Assembly: GCF_014077095.1 (NCBI RefSeq)
Contig: NZ_JACGVG010000034.1
Coordinates: 1-64,000 of the forward strand
Reading direction: 5' to 3'
DNA from: Colwellia sp. MB02u-6
GTDB lineage: Bacteria > Pseudomonadota > Gammaproteobacteria > Enterobacterales > Alteromonadaceae
DNA length: 64,000 bases
The notes under the pieces were generated by a model. That model searched no databases and was not told where the DNA came from. It saw only the letters and a list, made by a program, of their open reading frames with translations. The position numbers and the translations under genes were made by a program. Positions 17,987 through 26,908 of this stretch are shown one piece after another. How positions within the stretch are numbered: position 1 is the first letter of the stretch; each line of letters starts with the position of its first letter.

Positions 17987-19171
17987 TTAAACAGCTTGCC
18001 CGCAAGCCACGCCGCTGCTCCAGGCAAATTGGAAATTATAGCCGCCTAACCAACCGGTTACATCTATTGCTTCACCAATAAAATATAAGCCTTTGGCCTT
18101 CTTCGCTTCAAAGGTTTTTGATGATATTTCGTCAGTGTCTATACCGCCTAACGTCACTTCAGCTGTGCGATAGCCTTCAGTGCCATTGGGCTTTATTTGC
18201 CAGTGATGTAGATATTGGCCTAGGTAAGTAATTTCGTCATTACTGATTTGGTTAATGGCTTTATCAGAAATATCTTTTTGTTTTACTAAAGCTTCAATAA
18301 AGCGCTTGGGTAATACAGTTGAGAGCATATTTTTTAGTGACTTTTGTCCGCTGTTTTCACGCCATTCATTCATTAACTGATCAATGGGTGACTCTGGCAG
18401 TAAGTTAATAGTAACCGCTTGCCCTGAACACCAAAATGACGAAATTTGTAAGATGGCGGGGCCAGATAAACCACGGTGGGTAAATAAAATGTTTTCTTTA
18501 AATTTTGTGCCATCTTCACTGGTAACTTCAGTCGCTATGCTGATGCCTGATAACCCATCAAATTTTTGTTTGTCGTGATCGTGCAAGGTAAAAGGCACTA
18601 GTGCTGCGATTGTCGGCAATACCTTCAAGCCAAACTGTTCGGCAACTTTATAGCCAATTGGGCTGGCACCTAATTTCGGCATGGTTAAGCCACCTGAGGC
18701 AATAATTAATGATTCACATTGGTAGCTTTCATCAGCGGTAATGACTTCATATCCGGTCGCATTTTTGTTGACTGAGATTACTTCGCTGCGCATGGCAATA
18801 TCGACACCGGCCCATTCACATTCGGTCATTAAAATATCCACGATGTCTTGAGCACTGTTGTCACAAAATAACTGCCCTATGGTTTTATGATGATAATTAA
18901 GACCATGGCGGTCAACAAGCTCAATAAAGTCTTGTGCGCTATAACGGCTAAGGGCAGATTTTGCAAAATGAGGGTTTTGGCATAAGTAATTTTCTGGGCT
19001 GGCGTTTTCATTGGTGAAATTACAGCGACCACCACCAGAAATTAAAATTTTTCTGCCTGGTTTTTTACCCATATCAACCACAGTAACACTGCGGCCTCGA
19101 TAGCCCGCAGTGGCTGCTGCCATTAAGCCCGCGGCGCCGGCACCGATAATAACTACATCAGAAAATATCAA
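17987..19171 (-). CDS. NAD(P)/FAD-dependent oxidoreductase, YhiN/HI0933 family
   Basis: 394 residues. It opens with the FAD-binding Rossmann motif VVIIGAGAAGLMAA and the family-specific GRKILISGGGRCNFTN (about 40-55). Near the C terminus are LGGIDTDEIS and GLYFIGEAIDVTGWLGGYNFQFAWSSG, both diagnostic of HI0933-like flavoproteins. The reaction is not established for this family. It is monocistronic and transcribed away from the peroxiredoxin gene. The N-terminal start is fixed by the Rossmann motif. Confidence 0.92.
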   Translation of the reverse strand: MIFSDVVIIGAGAAGLMAAATAGYRGRSVTVVDMGKKPGRKILISGGGRCNFTNENASPENYLCQNPHFAKSALSRYSAQDFIELVDRHGLNYHHKTIGQLFCDNSAQDIVDILMTECEWAGVDIAMRSEVISVNKNATGYEVITADESYQCESLIIASGGLTMPKLGASPIGYKVAEQFGLKVLPTIAALVPFTLHDHDKQKFDGLSGISIATEVTSEDGTKFKENILFTHRGLSGPAILQISSFWCSGQAVTINLLPESPIDQLMNEWRENSGQKSLKNMLSTVLPKRFIEALVKQKDISDKAINQISNDEITYLGQYLHHWQIKPNGTEGYRTAEVTLGGIDTDEISSKTFEAKKAKGLYFIGEAIDVTGWLGGYNFQFAWSSGVACGQAV

Positions 19172-19349
19172 CGAAATACCCTTATTTATGCTTTAAAGGC
19201 CAGCATTATACGTGAGATAACGTACTAGTGCGATACCATAAAACGTGCTTGTTGCCCTCTAATATTCGTTGGCTTGCTTACTTAGCGTTGAGGTTATTTA
19301 ATTCCAGATTTATTTGTCTTGCTGTAACCTGTAAGCAACGACGGGTAAT

Positions 19350-19379
19350 AAAAAAGGGAGCAATTGCTCCCTTTTTTCT
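19350..19379. terminator. Palindromic intrinsic terminator after peroxiredoxin gene
   Basis: GGGAGCAA and TTGCTCCC form a self-complementary core flanked by a six-A run and a six-T run. It lies 21 bases past the minus-strand stop at 19401. Confidence 0.9.
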
Positions 19380-19400
19380 TTAACAGCAGATTAAATGCTT

Positions 19401-19874
19401 TTACAGCTGTTTGAGAATAGTTTCAGCATCACTGATTTCAAACTCTTGAGGCTTTTCAACGTTTAAGTTTGTTACCACACCATTGTCAATTACCATAGAA
19501 TAGCGTTGCGAGCGTAAGCCACCAAACGCTGCTGTGTCCATTTCTAGGCCTAGTGCTTTGGTGTAGCTGCCATCGCCATCAGCCAACATCATTAGGTTTT
19601 CAGCATTTTGTGCTTTACCCCAAGCTGACATTACAAAGGCGTCATTAATCGCGACGCATATAATAGCGTCAACACCTTTTGCTTTTAATTCATCAGCTGA
19701 TACCACATAGCCAGGTAAATGAGTTACCGAACAGGTTGGGGTAAATGCGCCAGGTACAGCAAACATTACCACCTTTTTGTTAGCAAAAAGCTCAGTAGTG
19801 TTGTGGGTGATCATCTCACCATCTTTTAATTCTTTAAGTTGCCCATCAGGCATAGTTGCATTTAATGTGATCAT
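19401..19874 (-). CDS. Peroxiredoxin, Prx5 (AhpE/thioredoxin-dependent) type
   Basis: 157 residues, the normal length of the Prx5 subfamily. The peroxidatic cysteine lies in AVPGAFTPTCSVTHLPGY (about 39-56), with PxxxTxxC intact. The conserved arginine is in LRSQRYSMVIDNG. It reduces hydrogen peroxide and organic peroxides, usually with glutaredoxin or thioredoxin. The preceding AATATTCC stretch gives a purine-rich AGGAATATT ribosome site on the minus strand. It is monocistronic with its own terminator. A glutathione reductase gene 4 kb away could supply reducing power. Confidence 0.93.
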   Translation of the reverse strand: MITLNATMPDGQLKELKDGEMITHNTTELFANKKVVMFAVPGAFTPTCSVTHLPGYVVSADELKAKGVDAIICVAINDAFVMSAWGKAQNAENLMMLADGDGSYTKALGLEMDTAAFGGLRSQRYSMVIDNGVVTNLNVEKPQEFEISDAETILKQL

Positions 19875-20103
19875 AATATTCCTATTGTTGTGGTTTATGA
19901 AGTACCAGAATTTTAACGCAGTACACAGATAATTTTTATCGTTTGTAGTATGGGTGCAGTATTTATAAAGCCATCAGTACTAGCTAAATAGATCTGCTTT
20001 GAGTGTAGAGTAATGCGATACACTGCGCACGTGAATGCATGAACAAAGACTATATATTTAAATATTCACCAACTTATAAAAGTTAAGTATTGGTATAGTT
20101 ATA

Positions 20104-20904
20104 TTAGTTTTTTTTTGGAATCGCTTGATTTACATAAACATCAAAGCGATTTTTTTTCATATTAATACTGGTTGATGGTGCTTTACCGGCTAGCGGTGGT
20201 GCATAGCTTGGGCGTTTAACTACAACACGATATTTGGCTAAGGCAATCGCGGGTGCTAGTAAGTTGTCAGCATCAAGGTCTTCACCTACTAGCGATTGAA
20301 ATACGCGCATTTCTTTTTTAACTGCGGCTGACTTCTCACGGTGCGGATACATAGGATCAAGGTAAATTACATCAGGCTGATGGGTTAACGGAATATCTGC
20401 AATCAATGACGAGCTAATTAAACTCATGCGCTCGGTAATATCATTAATTTCAGCGCTGAGTTTAGCGCGTTCTAAACCGTCTTCGAGTAAGGCGGCTACA
20501 ATTGGCATACGTTCCATCATGGTGACGTAACAACCTAAGGTCGCTAAAACAAAGGCATCACGGCCTAAGCCTGCGGTGGCATCAAGTACCTTGGGGGTAA
20601 AACCATGTTTTAAGCCCACCGCTTTAGCAATATCTTGACCTCGGCCACCACCAAATTTTCGCCGATGGGCGGTTGCGCCATCAACAAAATCAACGCAAAT
20701 AGCGCCAAGTTTTGGCTCATCAAGTTTACTCAGCTCTAAGCGTTGCATATTAATTTGTAAGGCAAACAGTAAGTGAGGATGATTTTTTATTGCGGCAATA
20801 TCACCGATATAATCAAGTTGCCATTTTTTGGCAATTTTTTTCGCCTTTTCGACGTCGACAGAATCTACGTAAGCAACAGCAATATTATTTAGCATCGATA
20901 ACAC
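20104..20904 (-). CDS. rsmJ: 16S rRNA m2G1516 methyltransferase RsmJ
   Basis: 266 residues, SAM-dependent methyltransferase acting on the small-subunit rRNA. Diagnostic segments match E. coli Rsm[29 protein letters not shown], the SAM loop [16 protein letters not shown] (about 121-136), [12 protein letters not shown] with the catalytic DPMYPH, and [12 protein letters not shown]. The start overlaps the end of the upstream gene by 20 bases, so the genes are translationally coupled. An alternative start is three codons later (MLNN). Confidence 0.95.
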   Translation of the reverse strand: MLSMLNNIAVAYVDSVDVEKAKKIAKKWQLDYIGDIAAIKNHPHLLFALQINMQRLELSKLDEPKLGAICVDFVDGATAHRRKFGGGRGQDIAKAVGLKHGFTPKVLDATAGLGRDAFVLATLGCYVTMMERMPIVAALLEDGLERAKLSAEINDITERMSLISSSLIADIPLTHQPDVIYLDPMYPHREKSAAVKKEMRVFQSLVGEDLDADNLLAPAIALAKYRVVVKRPSYAPPLAGKAPSTSINMKKNRFDVYVNQAIPKKN

Positions 20905-21598
20905 CTTCTAAATGAACATGATTATCACCTGTCGCATAAGCAATTAAACGACTGAGTTGGCCGAGTGACAAGTCACACTGTGTTTGCCAGTCATTAAAGC
21001 TTGCTTGAATGGCACTTAAGCTAGATTTTGTTTGAATACCACCAGTAATAATGTCGTGAGCACGAAAATAAGCTTCCACATCTCGGCTGAGAACAAAGGT
21101 GTCTTTACCTAACGCGCGCAGAGCATAAGGCCCAGTATTGCCACCCAGGCGTTGACCGTGCTTTTTCAAATAAGCCCATAAGCCAATAATGTCAGCACTG
21201 GGCCACTGGGCAATAAACTCTGCAAAACTATGACCTTGTTGCTGCTGGTCAAAAATCATCAGGGCATTAGCTTTAATGGTTTTAACTTTATTAAAGTTAC
21301 GGATTATTTTAGGATCGCTGGCTTTTCGCTCCATCATTTCTTCTGGCATCATTAAGACTTTTTCAATAGTAAAATTGAAAAAGCTTTCTTCAAAATTGGG
21401 CCATTTATTTTCCACTACGCGCCAAACAAAACCTGATTGAAAGACCTTTTTACTGAACTCAGATAAAAATCTGTCGTCAGTTATTGTTGGTAATAAATGA
21501 TCTTGCTTACCTCGGCCTAATAATATATTAAGTTTAGCCGCACCGCCTTTGCGAGCAGCGGCGCGTTGATAAATATCGTCAAATTTTTCTAATGCCAT
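20885..21598 (-). CDS. 3-methyladenine DNA glycosylase I-like protein (Tag-like)
   Basis: 237 residues. The core resembles Tag: [22 protein letters not shown] (about 46-67) matches the helix-hairpin-helix glycosylase region that binds the flipped base, and [21 protein letters not shown] follows. The Tag-specific zinc residues (an N-terminal CGW-type cysteine, and the C-terminal His/Cys pair) are absent, so this is the zinc-free Tag-like group. The probable role is excision of alkylated bases; the precise substrate is inferred. It begins five bases before the prlC stop and overlaps rsmJ, so prlC-tag-rsmJ read as an operon. Confidence 0.8.
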   Translation of the reverse strand: MALEKFDDIYQRAAARKGGAAKLNILLGRGKQDHLLPTITDDRFLSEFSKKVFQSGFVWRVVENKWPNFEESFFNFTIEKVLMMPEEMMERKASDPKIIRNFNKVKTIKANALMIFDQQQQGHSFAEFIAQWPSADIIGLWAYLKKHGQRLGGNTGPYALRALGKDTFVLSRDVEAYFRAHDIITGGIQTKSSLSAIQASFNDWQTQCDLSLGQLSRLIAYATGDNHVHLEGVIDAK

Positions 21599-21603
21599 TG
21601 TGA

Positions 21604-23646
21604 TTAACCTGTGATGCCACTGTGACGCAGTAAGGCATCTATATTGGGTTGTCTACAACGGAAGGCTTGAAAGAGTTCGCTTGGCTCTTTTGAACCGCCC
21701 ATTTCCAGTATATTGGTTAAAAAGTCATGACCCACGCTTTGGTTGAAAATACCTTCGTCTTCAAAGCGAGAAAAAGCGTCACTTGATAATACTTCGGCCC
21801 ACTTGTAGCTGTAATAGCCAGCGGCATAACCGCCACCAAAAATATGGCCAAAGCTGTGTTGAAAACGGTTGAAATCAGGCGCTTTAATAACGGCGTAGTC
21901 TTGGCGTACTTTATTTAGCACCTGCTGAATTTGGTCACCTTTTTCTGGGCAATATTCTGCATGCATTTTAAAATCAAACAAACTGAATTCAAGTTGGCGG
22001 ATCATTTGCATTGCGGATTGAAAGTTCTTGGCCGCTAACATTTTGTCGAGCTTGTCTTGCGGTAAAGCTTCATCAGTTTGGTAGTGACCTGAAATAAAGG
22101 CCAGTGCTTCTGGCTGCCAGCACCAGTTTTCTAAAAACTGGCTGGGTAGTTCAACCGCATCCCATGGCACACCGTCGATACCCGAAACACCCGCTGCGTT
22201 AATTTGCGTTAGCATGTGATGAATACCATGGCCAAATTCATGGAATAAGGTCACGACTTCGTCATGGGTAAATAATGCCGGTTTATCGCCGACTGGGCCA
22301 TTAAAATTACAGGTCAGGTAAGCAACCGGGTATTGAATATCGCCATTAGCTAGTTCACGACGGCCGACACAATCGTCCATCCAAGCGCCGCCACGTTTTT
22401 TTGAACGGGCGTATAAGTCTAAATAGAAGCTGCCTCGACGTTGCTGTTTGCTGTCAAAAACATCAAAAAACTTGACATCTTTATGCCAAGTATCTACCCC
22501 TTTACGTTCGCTGATATTTAAACCAAACAAGCGATGCACCACTTCAAATAAGCCAGTAACCACTTTGCTTTCAGGGAAATAAGGTCGTAGTTCTTCATCC
22601 GAAATAGCGTAACGCTCTTGTTTTAGTTTTTCACTGTAATAGGGTAAATCCCATGCTTGTAAATCACTTTGGGTAAAATTTTGTTTCGCAAAGGCGGTAA
22701 CTTCGACTAAGTCTTGTTCGGCTTGCGCTTTTGACTTAACCGCTAGGTCTTCTAAAAAGCCTAATACTTCATGACTGTTATTGGCCATTTTTGTTGCCAA
22801 TGATTTATCAGCAAAGCTATTAAATCCGAGTAAGTTGGAAATTTCATGACGCAAAGAAAGTAATTCCGCCATAATAGGGCTGTTGTCGTATTCACCACCG
22901 TTTGGCCCTATTTCAGAGGCGCGGGTAACATAGGCGCGATACATTTTTTCGCGTAGCGCTTGATTGTCGCAATAAATCATTACGGGTAAGTAACTGGGAA
23001 TGTCTAAGGTAAATAACCAACCGGTTTTTTCTTGTGCTTGTGCTAAAGCTTGTGCCGCTTCTTTGGCGCTTTCAGGTAAACCTGCTAAGTCTGCTTCATC
23101 AGTAATATTAACGCTAAAGGCTTGTGTGGCGTCGAGAATATTATTACCAAAAGTTGAGCTAAGTTCTGATAAGCGTGTGGATATATCACCGTAGCGCTTT
23201 TTATCTTTCTCGTTCAGTGCAATGCCTGAGAGTTTGAAGTCTTTTAAGGTGTTACTGATGACTTTTTGTTGTGCTGTGTTAAGTATTTTAAACGCTGCAC
23301 TGTCATGTAATTGCTGGTAGGCCGCGAATAATCCAGCGTGCTGGCCAACAAAGGTACCGTATTCAGATAAAAGTGGTAAACATGACTCGTAAGCATCGCG
23401 CAGCTTATCGCTATTGACCACTGAATTCATATGCGAAATGGGTGACCATAATTTACCTAACACATCATTTACTTCATCAATAGGGGCAACTAAATTGGCC
23501 CAAGTGAATTGTGTATTGTTTGCTAATACATCCTCAATCACTGTTTTACAATCTTTGATGGCTTGCTCAACCGCAGGTTTAACATGTTCTGGCTTGATTT
23601 TAGAAAATTGCGGCAGTGATGTCTTTTGTAATAATGGATTGGTCAT
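21604..23646 (-). CDS. prlC: Oligopeptidase A (M3 family zinc peptidase)
   Basis: I place the start at the ATG at 23646, giving 680 residues, the length of E. coli PrlC, and an N terminus MTNPLLQK..LPQFSKIKPEHV that aligns with E. coli PrlC. The open frame extends another 28 codons upstream to 23730, but that part has no homology. The zinc site HEFGHGIHHM lies near residue 465 with the third ligand in LENWCWQPEAL. It degrades signal peptides and other short peptides in the cytoplasm. It is the first gene of a prlC-tag-rsmJ unit. Confidence 0.94.
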   Translation of the reverse strand: MTNPLLQKTSLPQFSKIKPEHVKPAVEQAIKDCKTVIEDVLANNTQFTWANLVAPIDEVNDVLGKLWSPISHMNSVVNSDKLRDAYESCLPLLSEYGTFVGQHAGLFAAYQQLHDSAAFKILNTAQQKVISNTLKDFKLSGIALNEKDKKRYGDISTRLSELSSTFGNNILDATQAFSVNITDEADLAGLPESAKEAAQALAQAQEKTGWLFTLDIPSYLPVMIYCDNQALREKMYRAYVTRASEIGPNGGEYDNSPIMAELLSLRHEISNLLGFNSFADKSLATKMANNSHEVLGFLEDLAVKSKAQAEQDLVEVTAFAKQNFTQSDLQAWDLPYYSEKLKQERYAISDEELRPYFPESKVVTGLFEVVHRLFGLNISERKGVDTWHKDVKFFDVFDSKQQRRGSFYLDLYARSKKRGGAWMDDCVGRRELANGDIQYPVAYLTCNFNGPVGDKPALFTHDEVVTLFHEFGHGIHHMLTQINAAGVSGIDGVPWDAVELPSQFLENWCWQPEALAFISGHYQTDEALPQDKLDKMLAAKNFQSAMQMIRQLEFSLFDFKMHAEYCPEKGDQIQQVLNKVRQDYAVIKAPDFNRFQHSFGHIFGGGYAAGYYSYKWAEVLSSDAFSRFEDEGIFNQSVGHDFLTNILEMGGSKEPSELFQAFRCRQPNIDALLRHSGITG

Positions 23647-23824
23647 AAAATTCGCATGTTTGCTAGATGATGCTGTAGATGTAATGGCAGATAAGTCGAT
23701 AATCAAGGTGTAGCTTGCACTATTTAACATTAGCGCGACAAATTTGAAATTTAATCGTTAAATATTATGTCCTTTGCTGTCATAAAGAGGCAATAATGAC
23801 CGACATTGGCTGACATGCTTGAAT

Positions 23825-23880
23825 TTTGATGCTTTAAGTGCAATATAATCACTTTGATGTTTTAAGTGCAATATAATCAC
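23825..23880 (+). repeat. 28-bp tandem duplication with duplicated TATAAT, upstream of gor
   Basis: Bases 23825-23852 and 23853-23880 are the same 28-mer with one mismatch (C/T at position 8). Each unit carries GCAATATAATCAC, so a perfect -10 box is present twice (23844-23849 and 23872-23877). A possible -35, TTGAAT, lies at 23819-23824. Confidence 0.85.
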
Positions 23881-23894
23881 ATAGGAATAATAAT

Positions 23895-25247
23895 ATGACA
23901 CAACATTTTGATTACATTTCGATTGGCGCCGGCAGTGGCGGCATCGCTTCTGCAAACCGAGCTGCGCGTTTAGGCAAAAAAGCCGCCGTTATTGAAGCTA
24001 AGCATATTGGTGGCACCTGTGTGAATGTCGGTTGTGTACCGAAAAAGGCGATGTGGTATGCCGGACAAATTGCCGATGCATTACATTACGCGAATGACTA
24101 CGGTTTTAAAGCACCGTTGCAAAGCTTTGACTGGTCAAAGTTAGTAAAAAATAGAGAAGCTTATATTGAACGCATTCATGCAGCTTATGCGCGTGGCTTT
24201 GCCAGTAATGACGTTACTGTGATCAAGGGGTTTGCTAAGTTTGTTGATAAAAATACCTTAGACGTTGATGGGGTTTTATATACCGCTGACCATATTACCA
24301 TTGCAACAGGCGGACGCCCAAGTCGTCCCGATATTGAAGGATCTGAGCATGGTATTGACTCAGATGGCTTTTTTGCTTTAACCGAACAACCTAAAAAAGT
24401 GGCTGTGGTGGGAGCGGGTTATATTGCCGTTGAGCTTGCCGGCGTGTTGCATGCGCTGGGTAGCGAAGCTCATTTATTAGTACGTAAAGAAAAACCATTA
24501 CGTAATTTTGATGACATGCTGAGCGACACGTTAGTAGAGCAAATGGCCAAGCATGGTCCAAGACTACACACCCTAAGTGTGCCAACACGTGTTGAGAAAC
24601 ATCAGGATGGCAAATTAACCATTCATTTAGAAAATGGTAATAGTGTTGGCCCAGTAGACAGCTTAATTTGGGCGATTGGTCGTGAGCCAGCAACTGATAA
24701 TATTAATATTGCCTCAGCAGGTATTGAGCTTGATGAACGGGGTTTTATTCCCACAGATAAATATCAAAATACTGATGTTGATGGTATTTATGCCGTTGGT
24801 GATAATACCGGCCGAGCCCAGTTAACGCCGGTTGCCGTGGCTGCTGGACGTCGTTTATGTGAGCGTTTGTTCAATAATAAGCCCAATTCGTATTTAGATT
24901 ATTCCAATATAGCCACAGTGGTGTTTAGTCATCCGGTTATTGGTACGGTGGGTTTATCAGAAAAAGAAGCGTTAGAAGAGTATGGCGAAGCGCAAGTTAA
25001 GGTTTACAGCTCTCAATTTACCGCTTTATATCAAGCGATTACTGAAGATTATCGTGACCCTACTCGTATGAAATTAGTCTGCGTAGGTAAAGAAGAAAAA
25101 ATAGTGGGTATTCATAGCATAGGTTTTGGTAGCGATGAATTATTACAAGGCTTTGCGGTTGCCATGAAAATGGGCGCAACTAAGGCTGACTTTGATAATA
25201 CTGTGGCTATTCACCCAACTTCAGCAGAAGAATTTGTCACTATGTAA
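23895..25247 (+). CDS. gor: Glutathione-disulfide reductase
   Basis: 450 residues, as in E. coli Gor. It reduces oxidised glutathione with NADPH. FAD motif GAGSGGIAS (9-17), redox-active disulfide [13 protein letters not shown] (about 38-50), NADPH motif [10 protein letters not shown] (about 170-179), and the C-terminal [10 protein letters not shown] with the proton-relay His of the partner subunit. AGGA at 23883-23886 is eight bases before the ATG. The upstream region has a tandem duplication of the -10 element. A strong terminator follows at 25323. Confidence 0.97.
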   Translation: MTQHFDYISIGAGSGGIASANRAARLGKKAAVIEAKHIGGTCVNVGCVPKKAMWYAGQIADALHYANDYGFKAPLQSFDWSKLVKNREAYIERIHAAYARGFASNDVTVIKGFAKFVDKNTLDVDGVLYTADHITIATGGRPSRPDIEGSEHGIDSDGFFALTEQPKKVAVVGAGYIAVELAGVLHALGSEAHLLVRKEKPLRNFDDMLSDTLVEQMAKHGPRLHTLSVPTRVEKHQDGKLTIHLENGNSVGPVDSLIWAIGREPATDNINIASAGIELDERGFIPTDKYQNTDVDGIYAVGDNTGRAQLTPVAVAAGRRLCERLFNNKPNSYLDYSNIATVVFSHPVIGTVGLSEKEALEEYGEAQVKVYSSQFTALYQAITEDYRDPTRMKLVCVGKEEKIVGIHSIGFGSDELLQGFAVAMKMGATKADFDNTVAIHPTSAEEFVTM

Positions 25248-25273
25248 TTCATTACGCTGTAGCTGATTACACT

Positions 25274-25300
25274 TTAGGTTATTAGGTTATTAGGTTATTA
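25274..25300. repeat. 8-bp microsatellite TTAGGTTA x 3
   Basis: TTAGGTTA is repeated three times plus a partial unit, between the gor stop and its terminator. It is non-coding and probably a slippage product. Confidence 0.8.
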
Positions 25301-25322
25301 AGCGTGTTTTTGCGTTAATTTA

Positions 25323-25360
25323 AACGCTGTATTCATCATAGGATACAGCGTTTTTTATTT
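25323..25360 (+). terminator. Intrinsic terminator of gor
   Basis: AACGCTGTAT and ATACAGCGTT form a ten-base stem around a ten-base loop, followed by TTTTATTTTT. Confidence 0.93.
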
Positions 25361-25465
25361 TTCAAAGGTTAAGTTGATCTATCTTCTTTTATGTCTAAAT
25401 ATTGGCTAGTCATTGTCTGCATATAAGATAAGGTCAATAACCCTAATACCTCAACAGCCAAGCTA

Positions 25466-26377
25466 ATGTTAATAAAGTATCAGCTCACATCTCAGTTCAA
25501 GTCGCAGCTCAACTATTGGTGGCTGGCCATTCGACCTAGCACCTTACTCGCCTCCATTGGACCCATTTTATTAGGCACAGCATTGGCGACCCGTGACGTT
25601 GACATTAACAAGGGCATATTTTTCTTAGCCTTAGTCTGTGCTATGTCACTGCAAATTGCGGTTAATTTAGCGAATGACCTTTTTGATAGTTTATCTGGGG
25701 TGGATAGCAAACAAAGAGTGGGACCGGTAAGAGTGGTGCAAGCGGGTTTAATCTCATTATCAGCGATAAAGCTTGGCTTAGCACTAATATGTACTGTGGC
25801 TATGCTTTCAGGATTTTATCTTACGGTTGAAGGGGGTTGGTCGATATTGGCTCTTGGCGTGTTGTCATTTTTAGGTGTGTTTGCTTACAGTGCCGGACCC
25901 TTTCCATTGGCGTCAAATGCTTTGGGTGAAGTTACCGTGTTAATTTTCTTTGGCTGGGTGGCAGTGCTGGGCAGTTATTATTTGCAAACGGGTACCCTTT
26001 CATTACTCGCCTTTGGCTTAGCCACCAGTGCAGGATTGTATAGCAGCGCTATTATGCTCGTGAACAATATTAGAGACATTGCTACGGATCAAGCGGTAAA
26101 AAAATACACCTTGGCGGTTATTCTAGGTGAACACAACGCAAGAGTTTTACTCGCTATGCTCATTACGGGTGCGTTAATTATTCATGCAATATTTGCCATA
26201 CAGGTATCGCCTATACTTTGGCTCACTACTATTTTACTTGTGGCGCCAAGTTATTATGTGATTAAAAAGGGCTTTACCTCGCAAGAATCGGCACTTAATT
26301 CATTATTAGCTAATATTGCTAAAGTAGGTTTTTTATATTGCTTTAGTGTCGCTTTGAGCTTGATTATATTTTTGTAA
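25466..26377 (+). CDS. menA: 1,4-dihydroxy-2-naphthoate polyprenyltransferase
   Basis: 303 residues, a UbiA-superfamily integral membrane enzyme with about nine hydrophobic helices. The prenyl-diphosphate motif is LANDLFDSLSGVDSKQRVGP (about 70-89), matching the NDxxD..GxDxxxRxGP pattern of MenA, and the second acidic motif is NIRDIATD (about 211-218). FFGWVAVLGSYYLQT matches the E. coli MenA equivalent. It attaches the polyprenyl chain to DHNA in menaquinone synthesis, which suggests anaerobic or microaerobic respiration. It is monocistronic; no other men gene lies in the window. Confidence 0.9.
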   Translation: MLIKYQLTSQFKSQLNYWWLAIRPSTLLASIGPILLGTALATRDVDINKGIFFLALVCAMSLQIAVNLANDLFDSLSGVDSKQRVGPVRVVQAGLISLSAIKLGLALICTVAMLSGFYLTVEGGWSILALGVLSFLGVFAYSAGPFPLASNALGEVTVLIFFGWVAVLGSYYLQTGTLSLLAFGLATSAGLYSSAIMLVNNIRDIATDQAVKKYTLAVILGEHNARVLLAMLITGALIIHAIFAIQVSPILWLTTILLVAPSYYVIKKGFTSQESALNSLLANIAKVGFLYCFSVALSLIIFL

Positions 26378-26657
26378 TAACGCTGTAACAGTGAGTGGAA
26401 AAATAGATGTACGATTTTGTCATATTTTGGCTTAGTAAAGCCCAAGATTAAATAAATTTTTACAACAATTAAATTTATTTAATTAAGCTAGCCCTTGTCT
26501 AATATAGCTTATGTTTTTTTGTTATTTATAGGTGTCATAAAACGGTAAAAATAGTTTAACAATTGTCTGGTAATGAGCTTTTTTTCTGGTAACCTCTTAG
26601 CTCGTTTATTTATGTTGTTCGTTAATTAAACAGCTAAATTTAAGCTGAGACATTTAT

Positions 26658-26666
26658 TTATCCACA
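26658..26666 (+). promoter_or_regulatory. DnaA box (TTATCCACA), site 1 upstream of polA
   Basis: Exact match to the consensus high-affinity DnaA box. It is followed by an AT-only stretch of about 30 bases (26667-26696). Confidence 0.6.
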
Positions 26667-26800
26667 TAATAAAAAAATAATAATAAATATTTTAAAAGGA
26701 TTTTAGACTTACCTTTTTATATCTAATACAAGCAGTTAAATAATAGTTGCCGTAAAGTTCGCCAGAGCTTTAAGGTTTTTCATTGTGGTTTTCAACATAC

Positions 26801-26809
26801 TTATCCACA
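26801..26809 (+). promoter_or_regulatory. DnaA box (TTATCCACA), site 2 upstream of polA
   Basis: Second exact consensus box in the same orientation, 143 bases after the first and about 100 bases before the polA start. The 530-base gap between menA and polA otherwise shows only AT-rich sequence and no gene. Confidence 0.6.
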
Positions 26810-26908
26810 ATTATTGCTAATTGATGCGCTTAAATATAATGAATAGCTAGAGACAATTTGCCGATTATGGCATGCTTAGCCAATCTTTCTCCCAGTTATA
26901 AAATTATC

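Noticed and set aside
25274-25300. CRISPR-like repeat
   Set aside because: Three 8-base units in direct contact with no spacers are a simple microsatellite. No CRISPR array or cas gene was seen anywhere in the window.
26378-26908. Chromosomal replication origin
   Set aside because: Two DnaA boxes and an AT tract are too little: no cluster of boxes, no 13-mer array and no dnaA or gidA gene next to it.
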